A stretch of 64,000 nucleotides of DNA from Accumulibacter appositus (GCF_035440685.1 NZ_DAORMW010000003.1), one strand, 5' to 3'. Positions 10,030 through 19,536 are shown, numbered from the stretch's first letter. Made by a program: numbers and translations. Notes: generated by a model not told the origin, from the letters alone.

Positions 10030-11339
10030 ACGCTGACCCATTGAGAGAACAGATCCTCGATCTCGTCGAGCGTCACGCCCGCGAGACGCGGCCCACCAGC
10101 GCCTTCCGGGCGGGTGCCAGCGCCGTACCGGTAGCCGGCAAGGTGATTGGCGCCGGCGAGCTTCGCAACATGGTCGACGCCGTGCTTGACGGCTGGCTGA
10201 CCACCGGCCGCTTCAACACCGGGTTCGAGCAGCGCCTAGGCCGCTTCCTCAAGGTCGAGCACGTGCTGACCACCAACTCGGGCTCCTCGGCGAACCTGCT
10301 GGCATTCAGTGCGCTCTGCTCACCGAGTCTCGGCGAGCGCGCCATAAAGGCCGGTGACGAAGTGATCACGGTTGCCGCCGGCTTTCCGACCACCATCAAT
10401 CCAATCCTCCAGAATGGCTGTGTGCCGGTTTTCGTCGACGTCACCCTGCCGACCTACAACATCGACGTGGCCCAGATCGAGAAAGCGATCTCCAGCCGCA
10501 CGCGAGCGATCATGCTCGCCCACACGCTGGGCAACCCCTTTGATCTGCGCGAGGTCTGCCGGATCGCCAAGAAGCACGACCTGTGGCTGATCGAAGACTG
10601 CTGCGACGCGCTCGGCTCGACCTATGAGGGCCGCTCCGTCGGCACTTTCGGGGATGTCGGCACACTCAGCTTTTACCCCGCCCACCACATCACCATGGGC
10701 GAAGGCGGTGCAGTCTTCACGCATAATGCGCAGCTGAAGCGCATTATGGAATCGCTGCGCGACTGGGGTCGAGACTGCTATTGCGCGACCGGCTGCGACA
10801 ACACCTGCGGCAAGCGCTTCGCGCAACAGCATGGCGACCTGCCCTTCGGTTACGACCACAAGTACACCTACTCGCAATTGGGCTACAACCTCAAGATCAC
10901 CGACATTCAGGCCGCCTGCGCACTGGCACAACTCGACCGGCTGCCCGATTTCATCGCCGCGCGGAAGAGGAACTTCGCCTGGCTGACGCAGCGCTTGGCG
11001 CCCCTTGCCGAGTTCCTGGTACTGCCCGAAGCGACCCCCGGCAGCGGCCCGTCGTGGTTCGGGTTTCCGCTGACGCTAAATACGGCAGCCGGCTGTGACC
11101 GCGTCGACCTGCTCCGATATCTTGACGAACAGCGCATCGGCACACGCCTGCTCTTCGCCGGCAACGTGACGCGCCAGCCCTACATGCGCGGACGCAATTT
11201 CCGCGTTGCCGGCGCGCTGAGCAATACCGATCGGGTGATGAACGACACCTTCTGGATCGGACTGTGGTCGGGGCTGAGTGAGGAAATGCTCGATTTTGTC
11301 GCCGACAGGCTCGGTGAATTCCTGGGAATTGGACTGTGA
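10026..11339 (+). CDS. rfbH: CDP-4-keto-6-deoxy-D-glucose-3-dehydrase (E1), PMP/[2Fe-2S] enzyme
   Basis: This is a 437-residue aminotransferase-fold enzyme starting at ATG 10026, in a 4-base overlap with rfbG. Two diagnostic features are visible. The PLP lysine is replaced by histidine (FYPAHHITMGEGG, His220). The [2Fe-2S] cysteines have the C-X57-C-X1-C-X7-C spacing of E1 (Cys193, Cys251, Cys253, Cys261). It removes the C3 hydroxyl of CDP-4-keto-6-deoxyglucose together with an E3-type reductase (AscD/DdhD). No E3 gene is seen in this window, so that partner must be encoded elsewhere or be another electron donor. Confidence 0.96.
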   Translation: MNADPLREQILDLVERHARETRPTSAFRAGASAVPVAGKVIGAGELRNMVDAVLDGWLTTGRFNTGFEQRLGRFLKVEHVLTTNSGSSANLLAFSALCSPSLGERAIKAGDEVITVAAGFPTTINPILQNGCVPVFVDVTLPTYNIDVAQIEKAISSRTRAIMLAHTLGNPFDLREVCRIAKKHDLWLIEDCCDALGSTYEGRSVGTFGDVGTLSFYPAHHITMGEGGAVFTHNAQLKRIMESLRDWGRDCYCATGCDNTCGKRFAQQHGDLPFGYDHKYTYSQLGYNLKITDIQAACALAQLDRLPDFIAARKRNFAWLTQRLAPLAEFLVLPEATPGSGPSWFGFPLTLNTAAGCDRVDLLRYLDEQRIGTRLLFAGNVTRQPYMRGRNFRVAGALSNTDRVMNDTFWIGLWSGLSEEMLDFVADRLGEFLGIGL

Positions 11340-11401
11340 AACAGCAGATCGCGGCCGGAAGCCCTTCTGCGACGCAGGTATAGGCGCTGAAGCCGCATCG
11401 C

Positions 11402-12460
11402 ATGCGACCTCTTGAAAAGCCAGTTGCAGGCGTCCCCGCGAGCGATCTGGAGCGAATCCTGGAACTCTGCGAGCCAATCTGGGCGCGGCTGCGCGGCCGT
11501 CGTTTGCTGATCACCGGTGGAACCGGCTTCTTCGGAACATGGCTTCTTGAAACCATCGCTGCGGCCAACGCCGCGCTCGACCTCGGTTTGAAAGCAAGCA
11601 TAGTCAGCCGCGATCCGTCGGCCTACCGCGCACGTTTCGTACACCTTGGGCACGACCCGGCGTTCACCTGGATCGCCGGATCGGCCGCGGACTTCCCTTG
11701 TCCGAACATGGATCACGACTTTCTGCTTCACCTCGCGACGGTGACCAGTGCAAGGACGGGGCAAACGGATTCGAGGCTGATGCTCAGCGCCAAGCTCGAA
11801 GGCATACGACACGTCATTGACGTGGCGAGAAGATCGGGAATCCGACGGGCGCTGGTGACCAGTTCGGGCGCCATTTATGGCCCGCAACCCCCGCAACTCG
11901 CAACGATTCCGGAGACCTACGCCGGGGCCCCCGATCCGACGAAACCGGAATCGGCCTACGGGACCGGCAAACGAATGGTCGAACAATTCTGCGCGGTCAA
12001 CGACGATATCGATATCGTCATTGCGCGTTGCTTCGCCTTCCTGGGCCCGCACTTGCCGCTTGATGGCCGCTTTGCCGCCGGCAATTTCATCCGTGATGCG
12101 CTTGCCGGCGAGCCAATCACCATTCACGGAGACGGCACGGGGATACGCAGCTATCTCTATGTGGGCGACCTGATCGTCTGGCTCTTGAACCTGTTGATCA
12201 GCGTCCCCGGCCGGACGGCCTATAACGTCGGCTCAGACGAGCCCATAAGCATCTACGATCTGGCGCAGCGGGTCAGCGCTCTGACCGGACAAACCGAAAT
12301 CCGAATCCTCAAGGCACCTGGCCGCGCACCTCTCGAAAGCTACGTACCGTGTATTGATCGGGTGCGCAAGCTGACCGGTCTGAATGTGTTCACCAGCCTT
12401 GATAGATCGCTCGAAAAAACGCTCGACTGGTACTCGGAAACCACGAGCTCGGTGCGATGA
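11402..12460 (+). CDS. NAD-dependent epimerase/dehydratase (SDR), nucleotide-sugar ketoreductase candidate
   Basis: This is a 352-residue extended SDR with the Rossmann motif TGGTGFFGTWL near residue 40, a Ser/Thr-rich TSSGAIYG active-site strand near 157, and YGTGK near 185 (catalytic Tyr and Lys). A substrate-binding HGDGTGIRSYLYVGDL segment follows. In CDP-dideoxyhexose loci the gene after rfbH is typically a 4-ketoreductase giving paratose, abequose or a related sugar, or, with a YerE-type enzyme, the YerF reductase of CDP-yersiniose. The sequence alone does not decide between these. The first ~30 residues precede the Rossmann fold, so a later start is possible, but none with a better context was seen. 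Confidence 0.85.
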   Translation: MRPLEKPVAGVPASDLERILELCEPIWARLRGRRLLITGGTGFFGTWLLETIAAANAALDLGLKASIVSRDPSAYRARFVHLGHDPAFTWIAGSAADFPCPNMDHDFLLHLATVTSARTGQTDSRLMLSAKLEGIRHVIDVARRSGIRRALVTSSGAIYGPQPPQLATIPETYAGAPDPTKPESAYGTGKRMVEQFCAVNDDIDIVIARCFAFLGPHLPLDGRFAAGNFIRDALAGEPITIHGDGTGIRSYLYVGDLIVWLLNLLISVPGRTAYNVGSDEPISIYDLAQRVSALTGQTEIRILKAPGRAPLESYVPCIDRVRKLTGLNVFTSLDRSLEKTLDWYSETTSSVR

Positions 12461-12631
12461 AAACACCGCACGGGGCATCGGAATGTCCACTCAAGGTAGA
12501 ATCCAGGCGCAGCCACCCTTCCTGCATCCTCGCGACGTTGCGGAATGGGTGCTGGCCGGATATCCGCAAGACGCTCTTCCCGCTCAAGCGATCTGGGGTC
12601 CTCCGGCGTAGTCAGGAGTGAACAACGAACC
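12461..12631 (+). other. Gap between SDR and wzm; one weak small frame
   Basis: The 171 bases hold a 42-codon open frame (12483-12611, MSTQGRIQAQPPFLHP...) with no clear ribosome binding site and no recognised similarity. It may be spurious or a relic. The wzm ribosome binding region (CAGGAG near 12614) lies at its end. Confidence 0.3.
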
Positions 12632-13489
12632 ATGGCCATAGAGAAGATCATTTACACACCGGAAGGGCAGTTCGTTGCGGGGCAGCGAGGCTATTTCCTC
12701 AAGCTACGCGCGATGGTCAGCGAAGCCATCGGCGCTCGGGAACTGATCTGGCGCTTGTTTCTCCGCGATTTTCGCGGGCGGTATCGTCAATCGGTTCTCG
12801 GCATCGCTTGGGCCGTCCTGCTCCCGTTTGCCACGGTTGGAGTATTCGTGGCCATGAATCGATCCGGGGTCTTGACGATTGGCGACGTCGGCGTCCCGTA
12901 TCCGGCTTACGCACTAACCGGACTGACCTACTGGTCCTTGTTCTCGACCGGACTGACGGCCTGTTCGAGCTCGCTGATCAACGCCGGGAGCATGCTGACC
13001 AAGATCAATTTCCCCAAGTCCGCCCTGGTGTTCTCGGCCGGCGCGCAAGGGATTGTCGAGTTCTTGATCCGCGCAGCGCTGACCGCCGGCGTATTGGCGT
13101 GGTACGGAATCGCACCGGACTGGCGTGGCATTGCCCTCGGCCTCTTGTGCGTTATCCCGCTTTGCCTGCTGATGTTCGGCCTTGGCTTCATCGTCGCGAT
13201 CGTCGGCGGAATCTTCAGGGATGTGGTCAACGCGATCAACGCAGTGCTGGCGGGACTGTTGGTTCTGACCCCTATCCTCTACCCCGTCCGTCCGGATTCG
13301 CCAGTCGCGATAATGAACGCCTTCAACCCGATCAACCATCTGATTAACTTTCCAAGAGACCTGATTCTCTACGGAGCGAGCGCCACGCATAGCAGCTTCT
13401 GGATCACGGCCTTCCTCTCCGCACTACTTCTGGTAACCACTTGGCGCCTGTTCTTCGTCGCCCAGGCCAGAGTCCTTGAGAGAGTCTGA
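12632..13489 (+). CDS. wzm: Polysaccharide ABC exporter permease (Wzm type)
   Basis: This is a 285-residue ABC-2 integral membrane protein. An N-terminal amphipathic segment with LIWRLFLRDFRGRYRQSVLGIAW, characteristic of Wzm/KpsM permeases, is followed by about six hydrophobic helices (near 47-70, 78-98, 128-155, 163-190, 195-215, 255-275). ATG 12632 places this motif about 35 residues in. Its stop overlaps the wzt ATG by one base, so permease and ATPase are translationally coupled. Together they export the undecaprenyl-linked O-polysaccharide across the inner membrane. Confidence 0.93.
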   Translation: MAIEKIIYTPEGQFVAGQRGYFLKLRAMVSEAIGARELIWRLFLRDFRGRYRQSVLGIAWAVLLPFATVGVFVAMNRSGVLTIGDVGVPYPAYALTGLTYWSLFSTGLTACSSSLINAGSMLTKINFPKSALVFSAGAQGIVEFLIRAALTAGVLAWYGIAPDWRGIALGLLCVIPLCLLMFGLGFIVAIVGGIFRDVVNAINAVLAGLLVLTPILYPVRPDSPVAIMNAFNPINHLINFPRDLILYGASATHSSFWITAFLSALLLVTTWRLFFVAQARVLERV

Positions 13490-14712
13490 TGGCGGAAGAA
13501 TCGCTCATCAGAGTAGACGGAGTCAGCAAGAAATTCTGCAAGTCACTCAAACACAACATGCTCTACGGCGCGCACGACCTCGCGCGGAATTTTCTCGGGC
13601 TGCCGCGAGGTCCAGCGGAACTCAGGGAGAGCGAGTTCTGGTCGCTGGATGACATCAGCTTCGAACTCAAGCGCGGCGAATGCCTGGGTCTCATCGGCCC
13701 GAACGGCGCTGGAAAATCGACACTACTGAAGATCCTCAACGGTATCATTGCGCCCGATCGTGGACGGGTCGAGACATCGCGCCGAGTCGGTGCGCTGATC
13801 GAAGTGGGCGCAGGCTTCCATCCGATGCTCACCGGACGAGAGAATATCTTCGTCAATAGCGCCATCCTTGGCTTTTCAAAACAGGAAACCACCAGAAAAT
13901 TCGATGAAATCATCGATTTTGCCGATATCGGCGACTTCATCGACTCGCCGGTAAAGCACTATAGTTCAGGCATGCACGTCCGCCTCGGCTTCGCCATCGC
14001 CGCACAAATGCAACCGGACGTGCTACTCATTGACGAGATCCTGGCGGTCGGAGACGCAGGATTCCGGAGCAAGTGCTACAACTGCATCGGGCGCCTGGCC
14101 GAACGCAGCGCGGTCGTTTTCGTATCCCACGCCATGCCAGCCGTGAGCCGCCTCTCAACGCGTACGATGGTCCTCGACCACGGAAAAACATCTTTCCATG
14201 GCCACCCTGCCGAAGCCATCGCACACTACCATCGCCTGTTCGATAATCAAATGAGACCCACGCGGCAAGGCCTTGGCAGCGCATGCATCCACTCGCTACA
14301 GGTACTCGACGCGGCGGGTTGTCCCGTGCGATCGATCGTACAGGGGCAAGGACTCACCGTCCGGTTTGGCGTACGGACCGATGTCGCAATCACCAACACC
14401 TGCCTTGATCTTGTATTCGTCAGCATCGCCGATGAAGTCGTAGCCGAATGCAATAACCTCGTCGCAGGGAAGACCATCAATCTGCAGGCTGGCAGTGACA
14501 TCCATGTCTATGTACACATCGACTCGTTCTCTCTCAACGCCGGGATCTACCGGATTTCGGCGCTTGTACTCTCGGCTGACATGATCATGCACTACGATTG
14601 GCAGAAGGACATCGCCTCCATCGAAGTTCGTGCAGACCGGGTCGGGGTCGCCGGGCAGCAGTACCGGGCGCGATGGACACTGACCGACAGCCCCCAGGAG
14701 ACCAGCAAGTGA
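13489..14712 (+). CDS. wzt: Polysaccharide ABC exporter ATPase with C-terminal glycan-binding domain (Wzt type)
   Basis: This is a 407-residue protein. The nucleotide-binding domain (about 1-250) has Walker A GPNGAGKST near 71-79, the YSSGM signature near 158, Walker B VLLIDEIL near 178, and the switch histidine in FVSHAMP. An extra ~150-residue C-terminal beta-rich domain (about 255-407, e.g. SIVQGQGLTVRFGVRTD) marks the Wzt subclass, in which this domain recognises a terminal modification on the glycan before export (family knowledge: E. coli O9a, R. terrigena). The next two genes, a methyltransferase and a Kdo-transferase-like protein, are candidates for making that modification. Confidence 0.93.
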   Translation: MAEESLIRVDGVSKKFCKSLKHNMLYGAHDLARNFLGLPRGPAELRESEFWSLDDISFELKRGECLGLIGPNGAGKSTLLKILNGIIAPDRGRVETSRRVGALIEVGAGFHPMLTGRENIFVNSAILGFSKQETTRKFDEIIDFADIGDFIDSPVKHYSSGMHVRLGFAIAAQMQPDVLLIDEILAVGDAGFRSKCYNCIGRLAERSAVVFVSHAMPAVSRLSTRTMVLDHGKTSFHGHPAEAIAHYHRLFDNQMRPTRQGLGSACIHSLQVLDAAGCPVRSIVQGQGLTVRFGVRTDVAITNTCLDLVFVSIADEVVAECNNLVAGKTINLQAGSDIHVYVHIDSFSLNAGIYRISALVLSADMIMHYDWQKDIASIEVRADRVGVAGQQYRARWTLTDSPQETSK

Positions 14713-15437
14713 AATCCCTCTTCAGACGGTTACTTGTGCGCCCGGAGCCTGCAGAGCCAGCCGTCGACCGCTACGCCTTGTGCAGTGGTGAAAGGCAGAT
14801 CGGGCGAACGCTTGCCGAGGTGCGGTTCGATCACGTTGCCCGCTATCAGTTGGCTGCGCGACTGATCGAAGAACACTCCGCAGACCGCGAAGCCACCTTT
14901 GGTCTCGATGTCTTTTGTGGCACCGGCTACGGCACGCGTCTGGTCGCGGAACGAGTCAATTGCGTGCTATTGGGAATCGATGCCTCGAACGACGCCATTG
15001 CCGTCGCGAACGCCGATTACGCGAGTACCCGGACTTTCTTTTCCACCAAGATCTTTCCGTTTTCGCTTCCCGCCCGGTCGTTTGATTTCATCGTCTGCCT
15101 CGAGTCAATCGAACATATCGAAGCCGCCAACGCATTTCTCGACATCATGGTCGAAGCCCTAAAGCCGGGCGGTCTGCTGATCCTTTCGACGCCCAATTCA
15201 GAACAGTGGTCACTCGCGCTGAATCCAAATCCATTTCACTACCGCCACTACTCACGTACGGATTTGCTCACGCTGGCAGAAGCGGAGAACAAGCTTGAAC
15301 TGATCGCATCGTTCAGCCAGGACCTGTACCACTTCGAAGGTGGGCGAATCCTTACCTCGCTTGCAGCCGAAGCAATGGGAATTCGGGACGGCGACGACGG
15401 GCAGATCCTGCTTTTCCTGTTCAGACGGTTGGCCTGA
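14709..15437 (+). CDS. SAM-dependent methyltransferase, class I
   Basis: This is a 242-residue protein starting at GTG 14709 in a GTGA overlap with the wzt stop. It has a class I SAM-binding fold: motif I LDVFCGTGYGTRL near 66-78, an acidic GIDASNDAI near 88, FDFIVCLESIEHIE near 120-133, and KPGGLLILSTPN near 148-159. Position directly after wzt suggests a role in methylating the O-chain or its terminal sugar, but family membership alone does not fix the acceptor. Base composition is AT-richer than tex or the helicase. Confidence 0.85.
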   Translation: MKSLFRRLLVRPEPAEPAVDRYALCSGERQIGRTLAEVRFDHVARYQLAARLIEEHSADREATFGLDVFCGTGYGTRLVAERVNCVLLGIDASNDAIAVANADYASTRTFFSTKIFPFSLPARSFDFIVCLESIEHIEAANAFLDIMVEALKPGGLLILSTPNSEQWSLALNPNPFHYRHYSRTDLLTLAEAENKLELIASFSQDLYHFEGGRILTSLAAEAMGIRDGDDGQILLFLFRRLA

Positions 15438-15440
15438 GCC

Positions 15441-16844
15441 ATGTTCCTGTCGTTCCTGCTGCCATTCCCGGCGCGCGGACTCAACGCCACTTATCTATGC
15501 GTTCTCTACAAGCAGATCACGCACTTCACACCGCAAGAAATAGCATTTGTAGGTTCTGCAGAGTACTTTTCTGCGCCCGAGGACTTTGTTCGATCGGGTC
15601 GCGTAGACGCTTCAAGGCAATCGGAGGAGTACTTCAAGTTCCGCGTTCCCAGTTGCGATGAAATGGAGCGTTATACGGTGTATCGCCTATCTGACGACCT
15701 GTTTGAGTCGTGGCAAGCGATCACTCCGGACGTCGACCAGATGATGCGGCGTATTCTCACCGAGCGCTGTGAACAGCTTGAGGTGGCTTTGCGCGGGGTC
15801 CTGATCGAAGCGTCCCGCGATCATCCCTTCGAAGCCATTCTGACCTGGTGCAACGTCCCGAGCCTCAGCGTGGTCGCAGCCGAGTTCGCCCTACCGGTAA
15901 TCCATGCCGAACTGGGGCCCTTGCGCGAACCGTGGTACCAATGGACCGCCTATTTCGACTTTTCCGGCGTAAATGGCAGAACGGAATCTCGACGCCGGTT
16001 CAAAAGCTTTGAGCTGAGCCGACAGAAGGAGGCAGTTCCTCTATTGAGCACCCGAGAACTCCGCGAACTTTTCGTTATCGAACCGGCGCAACGGGAACCA
16101 CGCTCTGACCCGGAATTCGACATCGGACTGCCACTACAGGTTGAAAACGATACCAACATCATTGCCTTCGCCAACGGCTGGACAAATGACCAGTTAATCG
16201 CAGCGGCAAGCGCTATTTACGGCCGCGGCAAGACACTCATTCGGCGACACCCGGGGGGCCTTCGGGATTATACAGGTGTGGCGGCGCAGGTCGACAAGTC
16301 GCTGAATTCCATCGCCTTCATTCAGCGCTGCGCTAGGGTCGCAACCATCAACTCCAGTGTGGGGCTCGAATCGCTGCTCTTCGACCGTGAAACGATCATA
16401 CTTGGCGACAACCCCTGCGCGTTCGCTGCGCTTGACCGTCTCGACGGGCAAGCGAACGCCACGCCCCGGCCCGATCGCTTGCAGGCTTTGAATTTTCTGC
16501 TGTTTGGATATCTGGTTCCGTACGAGTTCCTGTTTGATCGGGACTATTTGCGTTGGCGTCTGTCGGAACCGAGCGAAACGGAGATCTATCTATTTCATCT
16601 GGAGTACGTACAAGAACGCCAACGTTCCATTCAAGAAGGCCCGCGATTCCGAGCAAGTAACCATCCCCTGCGAAACCGCGGTTTGCTTGCCTTCTGGCGG
16701 ATGCGCGCAGGCACCTTGGAACATCGGGTGACGACGCTTCGCGGAGAGTACGCTGCCGTTGGCCAAGCTCTCCAGGAAACCTACAATTCCCTGTCGTGGC
16801 GCCTCACGAAACCCTTGAGATGGCTTCACCAGAAATGGCGATAA
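15441..16844 (+). CDS. Putative capsule/Kdo-transferase-like glycosyltransferase (KpsS/GT99-like)
   Basis: This is a 467-residue cytoplasmic protein. The segment IRRHPGGLRDY near 267 followed by TINSSVGLESLLFDRETIILGDNP near 300-322 is the pattern seen in KpsC/KpsS and related beta-Kdo transferases (WbbB GT99). The C-terminus is helical and ends NSLSWRLTKPLRWLHQKW, a tail common in polysaccharide glycosyltransferases. Inference: it may add a Kdo-like terminal residue read by the Wzt C-terminal domain. The family assignment is by motif only and moderate. It begins four bases after the methyltransferase stop. Confidence 0.6.
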   Translation: MFLSFLLPFPARGLNATYLCVLYKQITHFTPQEIAFVGSAEYFSAPEDFVRSGRVDASRQSEEYFKFRVPSCDEMERYTVYRLSDDLFESWQAITPDVDQMMRRILTERCEQLEVALRGVLIEASRDHPFEAILTWCNVPSLSVVAAEFALPVIHAELGPLREPWYQWTAYFDFSGVNGRTESRRRFKSFELSRQKEAVPLLSTRELRELFVIEPAQREPRSDPEFDIGLPLQVENDTNIIAFANGWTNDQLIAAASAIYGRGKTLIRRHPGGLRDYTGVAAQVDKSLNSIAFIQRCARVATINSSVGLESLLFDRETIILGDNPCAFAALDRLDGQANATPRPDRLQALNFLLFGYLVPYEFLFDRDYLRWRLSEPSETEIYLFHLEYVQERQRSIQEGPRFRASNHPLRNRGLLAFWRMRAGTLEHRVTTLRGEYAAVGQALQETYNSLSWRLTKPLRWLHQKWR

Positions 16845-17037
16845 CGCCGCAACTCGGCTCATCGATCAACAATGCTTTCCGCGCCTTGCTAACCCTTTTC
16901 GTTCTTGAATCAATTATCAATAATTCTTGTTCTTATCATTTCCTGATAGAGGTCAACTCTGCCGTAGACGATTCATTTCTCTGCCATCTCTTGATTATTT
17001 ATTTCACATTTAAAGACGCAACGGGCAGCGTCACTCT
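16845..17037 (+). other. AT-rich intergenic stretch inside the polysaccharide locus
   Basis: These 193 bases are strikingly AT-rich compared with the surroundings and contain a small inverted repeat (AATTAT-CA-ATAATT). No gene is seen. It may hold a promoter for the downstream glycosyltransferase genes and resembles H-NS-type silenced, horizontally acquired DNA. No clear -35/-10 pair could be assigned. Confidence 0.5.
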
Positions 17038-19533
17038 ATGCTGAGATTACGTATGCAGTCGGTTCGTGATGTCGCCAACTACTATCGAACACACGGAGGA
17101 TTGCAGCTTCTGCGGCACGCTTTCGCACAGCTATCGGTGCTGAAACGGCAGGAAAAGAAGCACGATCTTGTCTCGATATTGAGCCAACACTTCCTTGACG
17201 GCGGAAGAGAGCTTGCTTTCCCTCACGAGCCACTGGTCTCGATAATAATCTGCAGTAGAGATGGCATACGCCACCTGAGCGCACTGTCCGCGGGCATCGC
17301 CGCACAAGCCTATCGCAACTTCGAGCTGATTTTCGTTGACAATGCGTCCGCTGACGGCTCCGCGGATTATTTCATCAGGCGCTTTCCAAATGCAAAAGTA
17401 ATCAGACTGGACCGCAACCGTGGCTTTGCGGAAGCAAACAATATTGGCTATCTCGCTGCCACTGGCGAGCTGATTGCGCTGCTCAACAACGATACCGTTC
17501 CGCAAGACCGTTGGCTGTCGGAGCTCGTTGAGGCACTTCGCGCCAATCGGAAGGCGGCTTGTGCAGTCCCGAAGCTGCTCTTCAACGGCTATTTTTCCAG
17601 GATCACTATCGACCGTGCGCCAGACGTTCTCCTGTCAGTCTCTGATCTGCTGAAGAGCCTGGATTACCCGAAGGTATTCATCAATGGCAACGAGCATGGC
17701 AACCGACGCGACGTTGAGGTTTTTGAAGAGACCATTCTTCACCTGCCGGCGCAGAGTTCCAGCCTCGTGTTCAGGTTCTCGTCAAGAAGTGATTCGGTCA
17801 CTCGAGTAGTCATGCGCAGAGACGGCAAAACCATTTTTTCGGGCGACATCGCCGGCAATTCGTCTGCGCGCATCGAAATCGACAACGCCTGGAATGACGC
17901 CTGCCACTGGCACCGCATCATTAACAATGCGGGTTCCGTCGAGCGATTTCCCTTCGAACCTGCCGACCGGGGTTACGGCGAGGTTGATCGGGGTCAGTAC
18001 GATCAGATCAAGACCGTGGACTATCTTTGCGGATGCGCCCCGCTGATCAGGCGAAGCGCTCTTGACTCGGAACTGATTTTCCGACCCGAATTTTTCGCCT
18101 ATTTCGAAGACAGCGAGCTATCCCTCCGCCTGCGTCGACGCAAGCACACGATCATGTACGTTCCGACTTCGGTGGTTCTGCACACGCACAGCGCAACGGC
18201 AAACAGCAACCTTGATCAAAGAACCTACCTCATTGAAAGGAATCGACTGATATTCAAGTATCTCCGCGCGCCAGCACTACTGCGCCGCGTGGTCCTGGCG
18301 CGCTCTGCATTTTCTGCCGAGCCGGCGGCAGCTGTAGTTGCCCATCGGTTTTCTCGTCTACGCTCGCTATTTTCGCTTGCGGGAAGCCCGGAGAAACTCG
18401 CAGAGGCCTGCCGCTCTGCAGCGACCAGGGATGCTCTCACATTGATCAGCGCGGGTTTGACGCCCATCCGGAAGGAACGCCTGAGAGTATGCATTTATGA
18501 TGAATATTGGAGTTCCTGCGGCGGCGGCGAGGCGCATGCACTGGAGTTCGCCAGGCACTTTTCCAACAGTCACACGGAATTGACCCTGGCATCGACCAGC
18601 GCGATCGACACCAACCGATTGTCACGGCTTTTTGACGTCGATCTCAAGACTGCAATCCTGCTGTGCAAGCCCGACTTCTGTTCCGCGGATACCCGGCAAT
18701 TCGATCTATTCATCAACTCCACCTACCAGTCTACTCTGGTGTCTCAGGCAAAGCATTCCATATTCATCGTCAGCTTCCCCTCCAGAAACAGCCACGCCGC
18801 TTTTCGTAGCTCCTATTTTTTTGCATTCAACTCGGAGTTCACTCGGCAGTGGTCAGCCAAGTATTGGGGAGCGGTCAACGGCATGGTAATTGAACCCGTC
18901 GTTCGCCTTCCTTTCGATCCGGTCGATTGCTCGGAGAAAAAAAATCTGATCATCAGTGTTGGTCGTTTCTCGAATAGAGGACACGGGAAAAACCAATTGC
19001 GCATTGCGCGAGCATTCATCGAATCAGCAAGTCGAAATCCGGAAAATGACTGGCAGCTCGTTCTTGCTGGCACCCTTGACCAAACCAGTCGTGAAGATGT
19101 TGCTTACTACCAGCAGATCGCCACGCTAGCCACCGACCAAGCGATATCGCTTGTTGAGGGAGGGGCGCGAGAAGAAATCTGGTCATTGTACAAGAAGGCG
19201 AAAATTTACGTGCATGCGGCAGGTCTTGGCGTTGATTCAGAAAAAAGCCCGGAGCTGAGCGAGCATTTTGGAATGACTGTTGCCGAAGCGATCGAGGCGA
19301 AGTGTTTCGTTATTGTGCACGACAGCGGGAATCCTCCAATTCTCGTTCGGAGGCACGGTTTTGGCGCTGCTTACAAGACCGAGGCGGAACTCGTAGAAAA
19401 TCTACAGACGGCCATGAAGCGTTTCGAAGCTAGCCTGCCAAATGAACTCGATGGTCACGGACATCGGTTTTCCACCAAGGATTTCAACGAGCGACTGTCT
19501 TCGGCCCTTGCCGCCATCGGCTTCGACGGATAG
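17038..19533 (+). CDS. Bifunctional glycosyltransferase: GT2 N-terminal and GT4-like C-terminal domains
   Basis: This is an 831-residue protein. An N-terminal helical ~60 residues precede a GT2 domain (SIIICSRDG near 69, FVDNASADGS near 100, LLNNDTVPQ near 150, acidic FFAYFEDSELSLRLRR near 352). An insert of about 130 residues separates the NDT and ED motifs. From about 480 a GT4/GT-B domain follows (RVCIYDEYWSSCGGGEAHALEF; IISVGRFSNRGHGKNQ near 642; SEHFGMTVAEAIEAKCFVIV near 745, the E-X7-E motif). Two transferases on one chain usually add successive sugars to the O-repeat. Specificities are unknown. DNA is AT-richer than the flanking genes, consistent with transfer. Confidence 0.85.
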   Translation: MLRLRMQSVRDVANYYRTHGGLQLLRHAFAQLSVLKRQEKKHDLVSILSQHFLDGGRELAFPHEPLVSIIICSRDGIRHLSALSAGIAAQAYRNFELIFVDNASADGSADYFIRRFPNAKVIRLDRNRGFAEANNIGYLAATGELIALLNNDTVPQDRWLSELVEALRANRKAACAVPKLLFNGYFSRITIDRAPDVLLSVSDLLKSLDYPKVFINGNEHGNRRDVEVFEETILHLPAQSSSLVFRFSSRSDSVTRVVMRRDGKTIFSGDIAGNSSARIEIDNAWNDACHWHRIINNAGSVERFPFEPADRGYGEVDRGQYDQIKTVDYLCGCAPLIRRSALDSELIFRPEFFAYFEDSELSLRLRRRKHTIMYVPTSVVLHTHSATANSNLDQRTYLIERNRLIFKYLRAPALLRRVVLARSAFSAEPAAAVVAHRFSRLRSLFSLAGSPEKLAEACRSAATRDALTLISAGLTPIRKERLRVCIYDEYWSSCGGGEAHALEFARHFSNSHTELTLASTSAIDTNRLSRLFDVDLKTAILLCKPDFCSADTRQFDLFINSTYQSTLVSQAKHSIFIVSFPSRNSHAAFRSSYFFAFNSEFTRQWSAKYWGAVNGMVIEPVVRLPFDPVDCSEKKNLIISVGRFSNRGHGKNQLRIARAFIESASRNPENDWQLVLAGTLDQTSREDVAYYQQIATLATDQAISLVEGGAREEIWSLYKKAKIYVHAAGLGVDSEKSPELSEHFGMTVAEAIEAKCFVIVHDSGNPPILVRRHGFGAAYKTEAELVENLQTAMKRFEASLPNELDGHGHRFSTKDFNERLSSALAAIGFDG

Positions 19534-19536
19534 CGC

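Noticed and set aside
12483..12611. 42-codon open frame between the SDR and wzm genes
   Set aside because: No ribosome binding site, no similarity recognised, and length within chance expectation; not called as a gene.
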